Part shown: one piece after another, positions 44,475 through 51,698 of the stretch
How positions within the stretch are numbered: position 1 is the first letter of the stretch
How the letters are laid out: each line of letters begins with the position of its first letter
DNA from: DASWJZ01 sp963761005
Lineage (GTDB): Bacteria > Pseudomonadota > Alphaproteobacteria > Rhizobiales > Afifellaceae
DNA: 64,000 nucleotides
Direction of reading: 5' to 3'
NCBI GenBank assembly: GCA_963761005.1
Contig: CAVXFK010000002.1
Span: 1-64,000, forward strand
The notes under the pieces: generated by a model
Database searches by the model: none
What the model was told of the DNA's origin: nothing
Seen by the model: the letters and a program-made list of their open reading frames with translations, nothing else
Translations under genes and position numbers: made by a program

Positions 44475-45476
44475 ATGCAGTTCGACGATCTTCCTCACGA
44501 GCGCCAGCTCGAATGCCTCGGCGAGCTCGCCGCCGCGGCGCTCGATCGCTACGGGATCAAGGCCGCTGAGCCCCCAAAGCTCATCAATGTCTCGGAGAAC
44601 GCGACCTACAAGGTGGTCGCTGACCGCGGCGAATACGCCCTTCGCGTGCATCGAGAGGGCTACCACTCGCGGGCCGCCATCGCCTCGGAGCTTGCCTGGC
44701 TGCAGGCACTGCGTCGCGACGGCGTCGTGATCACCCCGATTCCGGTACCCGGTCGCGACGGCGATCTGATCCAGGCAGTCGGGCACCCCGCGATGCCGCG
44801 TCCACGTCATGTCGTCCTCTCCGAATGGGAAGCGGGGAAGGAGCCTTCATCGACCGACCATCTTGTGGAAAAATTCGGCGTGCTCGGCGAGGTGACGGCG
44901 CGCATGCACAAGCATTCGGAGAGCTGGCAACGGCCGGAGAATTTCGAGCGCCTTACCTGGGACTTCGACACAAGCCTCGGCGAACGGCCGCATTGGGGGC
45001 GCTGGGCCGACGGCATGGGCATCGACAAGGCGAAGGCGGAGCTTTTTGGGCGCGCGATCGCGCTTATCGGGCGGCGGCTCGACAAATTCGGCAAGGCGCC
45101 AGAGCGCTTCGGCTTGATCCATTGCGACATGCGCCTCGCCAATCTTCTGATCGACGGCGACACGGTGAAAGTGATCGACTTCGACGATTGCGGCTTCTCC
45201 TGGCACCTCTACGACGCGGCGACGGCGGTCTCCTTTTTCGAGCACGAGCCGCACGTTCCGGAGTTGCTTTCCGCGTGGATCGCCGGCTACCGCAAGGCGT
45301 TGCCGCTGCCGGCGGAGGACGAGGCGGAGATGCAGACCTTCGTCATGCTCCGCCGCATGCTGCTCGTCGCGTGGATCGGCTCGCATTCGGAGACAGACCT
45401 CGCGAAGTCGATGGGCGTCGCTTACACCGAAGCGACCGCGCCGATGTGCGAGGATTATTTGAAGAAGTTCGGGTGA
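44475..45476 (+). CDS. APH-fold phosphotransferase (hydroxylysine/amino-alcohol kinase-like)
   Basis: A 333-residue kinase of the aminoglycoside-phosphotransferase/homoserine-kinase-II fold. An N-lobe (INVSENATYKVVADRGEYALRVHR) leads to the catalytic loop LIHCDMRLANLLID (Asp and Asn, near residue 216) and the metal-binding IDFDDCG. The family phosphorylates hydroxyl groups of small amines and sugars, including hydroxylysine, choline, ethanolamine and homoserine. With the AGXT2L-like enzyme nearby it could make the phospho-amine that enzyme cleaves (inference). It ends at a perfect hairpin. Confidence 0.82.
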   Translation: MQFDDLPHERQLECLGELAAAALDRYGIKAAEPPKLINVSENATYKVVADRGEYALRVHREGYHSRAAIASELAWLQALRRDGVVITPIPVPGRDGDLIQAVGHPAMPRPRHVVLSEWEAGKEPSSTDHLVEKFGVLGEVTARMHKHSESWQRPENFERLTWDFDTSLGERPHWGRWADGMGIDKAKAELFGRAIALIGRRLDKFGKAPERFGLIHCDMRLANLLIDGDTVKVIDFDDCGFSWHLYDAATAVSFFEHEPHVPELLSAWIAGYRKALPLPAEDEAEMQTFVMLRRMLLVAWIGSHSETDLAKSMGVAYTEATAPMCEDYLKKFG

Positions 45477-45498
45477 GGGGGCAGCGCAGTCTCCACTG

Positions 45499-45530
45499 CG
45501 AACCTTCTCCCATGTTTGGGAGAAGGTTCG
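45499..45530. terminator. Perfect 14-bp hairpin between convergent genes
   Basis: CGAACCTTCTCCCA (45499-45512), loop TGTT, TGGGAGAAGGTTCG (45517-45530). It lies 22 bp after the kinase and 6 bp before the end of the convergent SDR. It may be a two-way terminator, or a copy of the dispersed AACCTTCTCCC-type palindromes common in Rhizobiales. Confidence 0.7.
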
Positions 45531-45536
45531 GTGTCG

Positions 45537-46304
45537 TCACGCATTCAACGCCTCGAGCGATTCCGGCAGGATCTGGCCGCCGTCGACGACGATGGTCTGG
45601 CCGGTGATGTAGGCGGCCTCCTTTGAAGCGAGGAAGAGTGCGGCGTAGCCGATATCCTCCACCGAGCCGAGCCGCTTCAGCGGGATCGAGGCGGCCATGG
45701 TCTTCAGGTAGTCCGCGCCGAGCCCTTCGAGCCCCTCGGTGACGATGTTGCCGGGCATCACCGCGTTGACGGTGATCCCGTATTTGGCGAGCTCGATTGC
45801 CGCGGTCTTGAGGAACCCGAGCTGGCCCGATTTCGAGGCGCCGTAATGGGTCCAGCCGGGAAAGCCGGTGATCGGACCGGTGATCGACGAGGTGATGACG
45901 ATCCGGCCCTCGCCTGACTTCTTGAGATAAGGCACACAGGCTTTGACCGCCAGGAACGTGCCCTTGAGGTTCGTTGAGAGCACCTCGTCCCACTGTTCAG
46001 ACGACATGTCCTCGATCTTCGCCTGCGGAAAGATGCCGGCATTGGCGCAGAGTATATCGATGCCGCCGCTCCGCTCGGCCGCGGTTGCCGCCATCTTCTC
46101 CAGCGACACGAGGTCGGTCACGTCAGCGGCGAAGGCGGACGTATCGCCGCCGATCGCCTTCGCCGAGGCTTCCGCCTGATCGGCGTGACGCGCGACGACC
46201 GTCACCTTCGCGCCGTTCTTCGCGAAGACGCGCGCAATCCCCTTGCCGATTCCCTTGCTCGCGCCGGTGACGACGACGGATTTCCCCTTCACCGATGTCA
46301 GCAT
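45537..46304 (-). CDS. Short-chain dehydrogenase/reductase (FabG-like)
   Basis: A 255-residue SDR with TGASKGIG, CANAG, catalytic Ser/Tyr/Lys (ITSSITGPITG, THYGASKSG) and the C-terminal ITGQTIVVDGGQ. I chose the ATG at 46304, with GGGAGGC 7 bases upstream. It follows the polyamine-type importer genes on the same strand (31 bp) and is probably the last gene of that operon, oxidising or reducing the imported compound. Confidence 0.86.
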   Translation of the reverse strand: MLTSVKGKSVVVTGASKGIGKGIARVFAKNGAKVTVVARHADQAEASAKAIGGDTSAFAADVTDLVSLEKMAATAAERSGGIDILCANAGIFPQAKIEDMSSEQWDEVLSTNLKGTFLAVKACVPYLKKSGEGRIVITSSITGPITGFPGWTHYGASKSGQLGFLKTAAIELAKYGITVNAVMPGNIVTEGLEGLGADYLKTMAASIPLKRLGSVEDIGYAALFLASKEAAYITGQTIVVDGGQILPESLEALNA

Positions 46305-46335
46305 CTGAGCCTCCCTTCGAACTTTGTTGCCGGCG

Positions 46336-47172
46336 TCAGGCCTCGGCTTCGACATCCACGTCGCGGCTAACACGTGAGCGGGCGCGTACGACGAGCGTCA
46401 CCAGCGCGTATCCGCCGAGAAGCACGATAACGGCGCCTATCGTCGCGACCGTGCCGAGAACCGGGACGCCGGGCGTATAGCCAGCCACCATCTTGGCATA
46501 GAGGAATTCCGGCACCGTCGTGTCGGCGCCGTCGGTGTAGAGCGAGAGCGGGAAGTTGCCCCAGGAGAGCAGGAACGCGAAGAGGCAGCCGGAGAAGATG
46601 CCGGGGAAGAGCACCGGCAATGTGATTTCCTTCAACACCTGCCAGCGCGATGCGCCGAGATCGAGGGCGGCTTCCTCGAGCGCCGGATCGAAGCTGTAGA
46701 CCTGGATGGAGATGACCAGCGTCACGACCGGCACCACCCAGACAAGATGCGCAAAGACCGCCGACTTCCAGGAGAGCGGAAGGCCGAGCGCGCTGAACCA
46801 TAAGAGCAGCGCCAGCCCAAGCACCGATTGCGGGAAGAAGATCGGGAGCAGCACGAGTTTTTGGTAAAGCGAGCGGCCGCGCCAGTCGTAGCGCGCAAAC
46901 GCAAGCGCGCCGAAGAAGGCGATCACGACGGAGACGACGGTGACGCAGAGCGCGATGCTGATCGACGCGTTGAGGATCTGCCAGGTCTCGGTCGCGGCGA
47001 AAGTCTTCTTCCACCAGGTGATGCCCCAGCGCGGGACGGGAAAGAGGAAATAGCGGCTGTCGGTGAGCGAGGCGAGGGTGATGGCGGCGCTCGGCAGATA
47101 GAGGAAGAGTCCGACCGCGACCGTCCAGGCGATGATGAGCGCGCGCCATAGGCGCTGGCTGGGGCCGCTCAT
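46336..47172 (-). CDS. Polyamine-type ABC importer permease (PotC-like)
   Basis: A 278-residue protein with six transmembrane segments. The EAA loop (EEAALDLGASRWQVLKEITLPVLFPG) contacts the ATPase. An N-terminal helix is followed by a periplasmic loop, as in PotC/PotI. Start overlaps the PotB-like stop by 4 bases. It belongs to the spermidine/putrescine/iron(III)-type family; the substrate is set by the binding protein. Confidence 0.9.
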   Translation of the reverse strand: MSGPSQRLWRALIIAWTVAVGLFLYLPSAAITLASLTDSRYFLFPVPRWGITWWKKTFAATETWQILNASISIALCVTVVSVVIAFFGALAFARYDWRGRSLYQKLVLLPIFFPQSVLGLALLLWFSALGLPLSWKSAVFAHLVWVVPVVTLVISIQVYSFDPALEEAALDLGASRWQVLKEITLPVLFPGIFSGCLFAFLLSWGNFPLSLYTDGADTTVPEFLYAKMVAGYTPGVPVLGTVATIGAVIVLLGGYALVTLVVRARSRVSRDVDVEAEA

Positions 47173-48038
47173 GTGGTCTTCCGCCGACCGAGAACGGTAT
47201 CGAGGTCAAAGCGGCGCAAAACGAGAAGCACGAGGATTCCGACGACCAGCATGAGGAGCACGGCGAGCGCCGCCCCAAGCGGCCAGTTCTGTGCGTAGGT
47301 AAACGCGATCTCGATATCGTGCGTGATCGGAATCACCTTCTGGCCACCGAGCACCTTGGCCTCGGCGATGGCGCCGACGGCGAGCACGAAGGTAAGCAGG
47401 AAGCCTATGACGATGCCCGGCATCGAAAGTGGCAGCTCGACCTCGCGAAACACCTGCCAGCGGCTTGCGCCGAGGTCGAAGGCGGCTTCGCGCACCTCGT
47501 TCGGCACCATCGCCACCCCGAGCGACATCGGAAAGAGCATATAGGGCAGGTAGGTGTAGACCATGCCGAGGATGATCGCCGGCAGCGTGAACAGGATACT
47601 CTCCGGCTCGTAGCCGAAAAGCGCCTTCATGCTGCCGAGCAGGAGGCCGTTCTTGATGAGAAAGAGCACCCAGCCATAGAGGCGCACATTCTCCGACACG
47701 AAAAGCGGGATGACGAAGACCAGCGTCACCGCCATCGACCAGCGGCCGAACACGCGGTTCAGCCCATAGGCGACGGGGTAGCAGATCAGGGCGAGGATGA
47801 TGACGGTCAGCGTGGCAAGTCCGAGCGACCAGAGGAATGAGATGTAATTGGAGCTGGCGAAGATCGTCTCGTAGTTCTGGAGCGTCGGCGGCTGCCAGAT
47901 GGAGAAGGTCCGCTCCGGCATGAAGCTGAAGGCAACGACCGCGATCAGCGGCGCGACAAAGCCGGTCAGGAAGAGCGCATAGAAGGGGAGCGCCGCGCGC
48001 GCGCCTGGTCCTAATCGCGCCGTCCCCCCCGCCATCAA
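47169..48038 (-). CDS. Polyamine-type ABC importer permease (PotB-like)
   Basis: A 289-residue permease with six helices, starting MMAGGTARLGPGARAALPFYAL, with the EAA loop REAAFDLGASRWQVFREVELPLSMPG. It pairs with the PotC-like protein. The start overlaps the ATPase stop (4 bases). Same operon order as potABCD but with the binding protein first. Confidence 0.9.
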   Translation of the reverse strand: MMAGGTARLGPGARAALPFYALFLTGFVAPLIAVVAFSFMPERTFSIWQPPTLQNYETIFASSNYISFLWSLGLATLTVIILALICYPVAYGLNRVFGRWSMAVTLVFVIPLFVSENVRLYGWVLFLIKNGLLLGSMKALFGYEPESILFTLPAIILGMVYTYLPYMLFPMSLGVAMVPNEVREAAFDLGASRWQVFREVELPLSMPGIVIGFLLTFVLAVGAIAEAKVLGGQKVIPITHDIEIAFTYAQNWPLGAALAVLLMLVVGILVLLVLRRFDLDTVLGRRKTT

Positions 48039-49135
48039 TCGCTCACAAGGATGGAGTCGCCCGAATCCCAGCCGATCCGCACGACATCGTCGAGCTTTCC
48101 GGAATAGGCCTGCTGGCGGAGCTTCTCCACGATGAAGACCTGCTCGCCGACGCGCACCTGATACTGGATGCGCGAGCCGAGCGCGTATTCGTTGTAGAGG
48201 CGGCCTTCGAGGCTATTCTCGGCCTCTCCCGGCTCCGAGAGGAAGCGCACGGACTCCGGCCGGATCACGAGGTGGCCGCTGGTCATGCCGTTCGCCGGCT
48301 TCGGCCCGTGGAAGGTCGCGTTGAAGTCGGTCGCGGCAAGCTTGCCGTCGGCAGCCACCTTCACCCGCAGGATGTTCACGTCGCCCATGAACTCGGAGAC
48401 GAATTTCGTCTCCGGCGCGGTATAGATTTCGTTCGGTGTGCCGACCTGCACGAGCTTGCCGGCGCGCATCACGCCGATGCGGTCGCTCATCACCATCGCC
48501 TCTTCGAGGCTGTGCGTGATGTAGATGAAGGTCTTGTGCGTCTCGCGATGGATGTCCTTCAGCTCCTTCTCGAGCGTCTTGCGGAGCTTGTAGTCGATCG
48601 CAGAGAGCGGCTCGTCGAAGAACAGGATCTCCGGGTCGTAGGCGAGCGCGCGGGCGAGCGCGACGCGCTGTCGTTCGCCGCCGGAGCATTGCATCACGTT
48701 CTTGCCGAAATAGCTCTCCGGGAGCCGCAAGAGCCGCATGAGCTCGAGCGCCCGCGCCTTGCGTTCCGCAGCGGCGACGCCCTTGATCTTCAGCGGGAAG
48801 CCGATGTTCTCGCCGACAGATTTGTGCGGGAAGAGCGCCAGCGACTGGAACACCAGGCAGGTCGGGCGCCGGTTGGCCGGAACGTCGTTCACCGTCGTCC
48901 CGCGGATGCGAATCTCGCCTGAGGTTGGCGTCTCCAGTCCCGCCAGCATCCTGAGCAGCGTGGTCTTGCCCGAGCCGGACGGCCCGACGATCGTGACGAA
49001 CTCGCCCTCCGCCACGTCGAGGTCGATCCCATCGACCGCACTGAAGTTTCCGAAGGTCTTCGTCAGCCCTCGAAGGGTGAGGATGTCCGGGCGCTCCGTC
49101 ATCGATGCCGAAACCGCAGCCCTCTCGTTCCACAT
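48035..49135 (-). CDS. Polyamine-type ABC importer ATPase (PotA-like)
   Basis: A 366-residue protein with Walker A GPSGSGKTT, signature CSGGERQRVALARAL and Walker B ILFFDEPLSAID, then a C-terminal TOBE regulatory domain (SGHLVIRPESVRFL). The signature begins C-S-G-G rather than L-S-G-G, a mild oddity. The start is ATG 49135 or the internal ATG 49102 (MTERPDILTLRGLTKTFG). A hairpin separates it from the binding-protein gene. Confidence 0.9.
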   Translation of the reverse strand: MWNERAAVSASMTERPDILTLRGLTKTFGNFSAVDGIDLDVAEGEFVTIVGPSGSGKTTLLRMLAGLETPTSGEIRIRGTTVNDVPANRRPTCLVFQSLALFPHKSVGENIGFPLKIKGVAAAERKARALELMRLLRLPESYFGKNVMQCSGGERQRVALARALAYDPEILFFDEPLSAIDYKLRKTLEKELKDIHRETHKTFIYITHSLEEAMVMSDRIGVMRAGKLVQVGTPNEIYTAPETKFVSEFMGDVNILRVKVAADGKLAATDFNATFHGPKPANGMTSGHLVIRPESVRFLSEPGEAENSLEGRLYNEYALGSRIQYQVRVGEQVFIVEKLRQQAYSGKLDDVVRIGWDSGDSILVSD

Positions 49136-49142
49136 GGAATTA

Positions 49143-49174
49143 GAAGGCCCTCGTGCCTGCGCACAAGGGCCTTC
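49143..49174 (-). terminator. Intercistronic hairpin between binding protein and ATPase
   Basis: GAAGGCCCT (49143-49151) pairs with AGGGCCTTC (49166-49174), and four more pairs (GTGC/GCAC) continue inward past one mismatch. It lies between the binding-protein stop and the ATPase start of the same operon, probably lowering downstream expression relative to the binding protein. Confidence 0.6.
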
Positions 49175-49203
49175 GGTTGTCTAAAGACCCAAGGACCTAA
49201 CGG

Positions 49204-50373
49204 TCACCCGCCGGAAGCCTCGCGCTTCGCCGCCGTCATGATGTCGAGCAGCTTGTCGTAGTCCGGGACAATGTCGTACTCGATCGAGGCCGTCATCTCC
49301 TCTTCCAGGCTGTCCCACTGGATCGCGTCGAGCTCGTCCGCGGTGAAGAGGTTGAAGCATTCCGGATTGGCCATCTGCGCCACCGGATTGAAGGTGCCCT
49401 CGGCGAAGGCGACGACGTGTGCCGTCTTCGGATCCTGCACATATTGCAGGAACTCGACCGCGAGCGGCGAGAGGTCGGGATTGTTCACGGTCGATGTGAC
49501 CTCGATCCACGAGACGCCACCCTTGCCGCCGGCCATAGGGCCCTTCTTCGGCGTGATGCCGCGCACGTTCTTGTAGCCGTCGGCGCGCGCGGGCGAGGCG
49601 CTGTAAGTGCCGCCGGTCATGTGGAAGTCGATCTCGCCGGCCACGAACGCCTGGTTCATGGTGGCAATGTCGCCGACGAGCTTCGCGCCCTTGAACACGC
49701 GCTTCGCGGTGTCGGTGAACTTCGCCACCTGGTCGTCGGTGTGCTCGACGAAGGGGTCGAAGCCCGAGATGAGACAAATGTCGAAGACGTTCCAGTCGTC
49801 CAATTCAAGGATACCGTATTTTCCGTCGTTGGCCGGATCGTTCCAGAGGTCCCACCCCTGGTCCTCGGCGGTCGCGCGGCTGATCTTGTCGGTGTTGACC
49901 ACGAACGAGTAGGGGCCGAAGCGCTGGCACATGCCGAGCAGCTCCTTGCCGTCGTCGCTCATCGCCCAGTGATAGGGCGGCGCGAACATCGGCAGCATCT
50001 TCGAGAAATAGGGCTCCATCTTCGCGCGGTCGAGCGGCTTGATCAGCCCCTCCGGATACATGACCTTCCGCGCCCAGGGATTGTTCACATTGATCAGGTC
50101 CCACACATTGATCTCGCCGGCTCTGAGCCGGTTGATCATCGTCGGGTCGTTGGTGAGCGACTCGGCCTTGACGGTCGCGCTCTTCATGGCGCGGAAGGGA
50201 TCGAGCACCTGAGCTGAGTTGTAGCCCTCCCAGCAGAGGATGTTCAGCTCCTTCTCGCGCGCCGCAAGCGCGCTGCCGGCCGACCCGAAGGCGCCCGTCG
50301 CAAAGGCGGCCGCCATGGCCGTCGACCGCTCCATGAAAGTGCGCCGCGTGATCCCCTGTCTTGTCATTGTCAT
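49204..50373 (-). CDS. Polyamine-type periplasmic binding protein (PotD-like), Tat signal
   Basis: A 389-residue protein with a Tat-type signal (ITRRTFMERS, hydrophobic AMAAAFATGAFGSAGSALA). The ligand domain has ELNILCWEGYNSAQVLDPF, GEINVWDLINVNNPWARK, GPYSFVVNTDKIS and GEIDFHMTGGTYSAS. The start matches the PotD/PotF fold (LYIYNW-like strand). Ligand could be a polyamine or other small amine. That agrees with the neighbouring kinase/phospholyase pair. Confidence 0.88.
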   Translation of the reverse strand: MTMTRQGITRRTFMERSTAMAAAFATGAFGSAGSALAAREKELNILCWEGYNSAQVLDPFRAMKSATVKAESLTNDPTMINRLRAGEINVWDLINVNNPWARKVMYPEGLIKPLDRAKMEPYFSKMLPMFAPPYHWAMSDDGKELLGMCQRFGPYSFVVNTDKISRATAEDQGWDLWNDPANDGKYGILELDDWNVFDICLISGFDPFVEHTDDQVAKFTDTAKRVFKGAKLVGDIATMNQAFVAGEIDFHMTGGTYSASPARADGYKNVRGITPKKGPMAGGKGGVSWIEVTSTVNNPDLSPLAVEFLQYVQDPKTAHVVAFAEGTFNPVAQMANPECFNLFTADELDAIQWDSLEEEMTASIEYDIVPDYDKLLDIMTAAKREASGG

Positions 50374-50544
50374 CTCCCGCTTCCGCTGACGTTGCGCCGC
50401 ATTTTCGCTCTTCGGCAGAAAAGCAAAATCCTTGCCAGAAGTGATGCATGGCGGGCCGCGTGCGGCAATAGCGACAGCCGACGTTATCTTTGCATTTGCG
50501 GGCGCTTGCAGCCTGGGCGTGCGCCGCCAAGCCGTCCTGGACCG

Positions 50545-51240
50545 TCAGTTGAGCCGCATCATCGTCTTCAGCTCGCTCGACGACATCACCTGGCAGTAGA
50601 TCATGTTGATGATCTCAAGCTCCTTGTGATGCAGCTCGTCGGACCCGGCGGCGCAGCAATCCTCGACGACGATCACGTTGTAGCTCTCGTCGGCGAGGCT
50701 CCGGACCGTGGAGGAGACGCACTGGTCGGTGAAGACGCCACAGCACACGACGTTGCGGATACCGAGATTATGGAGCAGCAGGCGGAGATTGCTTCCCGTC
50801 AGCGCGCTGTCGGTCATCTTCTCGACGACGATCTCGTCGCCGACCGGCTTCAGTTCGTCGACGATCTGCGAGTCCCAGTCGTCGCGCGGCAGGAGCAGGT
50901 CGTTCCATCCCGGCTTTCGATGGCTCAACGAGCGCTCGCGCCCGTGGCGGGTCTGGCTCGCGATCCGGGCGAAAAGGCACGCAACGCCCTTCGCGCGGAA
51001 GCGGGTCAAAAGATCGCGCGTGTTTGGAACGAGCAGCGTCTCCATGCGCTCAAAGAAGGGCGTCCAGAGATCGTACGTCTCCTGTTCCTTGGGCGGGAGC
51101 GAGCCGCGGTCGGGCCGCTTGCGATAGGTGTTCTGGACGTCGATCACGAGGAGTGCCGTCTCCTCGGGCTTCAGCACAAAATCGGGGGGCTCTGGGGCGT
51201 CGCGGTAGTAGATCGAGCGATAGGCGGTCTTCCAGCTCAT
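50545..51240 (-). CDS. Isochorismatase-family cysteine hydrolase
   Basis: A 231-residue alpha/beta hydrolase-like protein with the complete triad: Asp34 (LLVIDVQNTYRK), Lys in VVEKMTDSAL and Cys in CCGVFTDQCVSST. A cis-peptide motif (VF) precedes the Cys. Members hydrolyse amides (carbamoylsarcosine, ureidoacrylate, biuret, N-carbamoyl compounds). I chose the ATG at 51240, after AGGAATCG. It ends the operon of the diol dehydratase, 29 bp downstream of its small subunit. Longer reading toward 52020 is an artefact. Confidence 0.86.
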   Translation of the reverse strand: MSWKTAYRSIYYRDAPEPPDFVLKPEETALLVIDVQNTYRKRPDRGSLPPKEQETYDLWTPFFERMETLLVPNTRDLLTRFRAKGVACLFARIASQTRHGRERSLSHRKPGWNDLLLPRDDWDSQIVDELKPVGDEIVVEKMTDSALTGSNLRLLLHNLGIRNVVCCGVFTDQCVSSTVRSLADESYNVIVVEDCCAAGSDELHHKELEIINMIYCQVMSSSELKTMMRLN

Positions 51241-51269
51241 CGATTCCTGCGTCCCCGACCTGACCGGGA

Positions 51270-51698
51270 TCAAAAGCGGTAGGTAAAAAGGCCGCGCCGC
51301 TCGTAGACAGCGGCCGCCTCTTCGACGAAGCGCGCCATCAGCTCCGCCTTGTGCTCCTCTCGCAATTTTCGGGCCGCTTCGAGGAGCGGCGCCTTGTCCT
51401 TGGCGCGGCCCGGGCGGAGCAGCTCGTAGACAGCCATGATGAAATCCTGCGGCACGTCGACCAGCTCCGCCGCGCGCTCGAAGTTCGCCGCGAGCATCGG
51501 CCGGCCAGCAGCGCGCGCGACCTCCGCCTGCATGCGGAGTGCGGCGGGCGTGATGCGAAGGTCTTCGAGCGCCACCTCGCCGGCAAGGAGCTTGTCGAGC
51601 GTGATCTCGTCGAGCGCCTTGCCGCGCCGGCCCTGGATCAGCTCCGGACGCTTCTCGGCGAGCGGGTAGTCGGCGACGCCTAGCGTGCGCTCGCCCAT
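51270..51698 (-). CDS. B12-dependent diol/glycerol dehydratase small subunit
   Basis: A 142-residue protein of the PduE/DhaB3 family: DYPLAEKRPELIQGRRGKAL (the conserved YPLAEKxP segment), ITLDKLLAGEVALEDLRITP and RAAELVDVPQDFIMAVYELLRPGR. Its start overlaps the end of the large/medium subunit gene by 19 bases, so the two are translationally coupled. Small subunits cap the large subunit in the alpha2-beta2-gamma2 complex. Confidence 0.9.
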   Translation of the reverse strand: MGERTLGVADYPLAEKRPELIQGRRGKALDEITLDKLLAGEVALEDLRITPAALRMQAEVARAAGRPMLAANFERAAELVDVPQDFIMAVYELLRPGRAKDKAPLLEAARKLREEHKAELMARFVEEAAAVYERRGLFTYRF

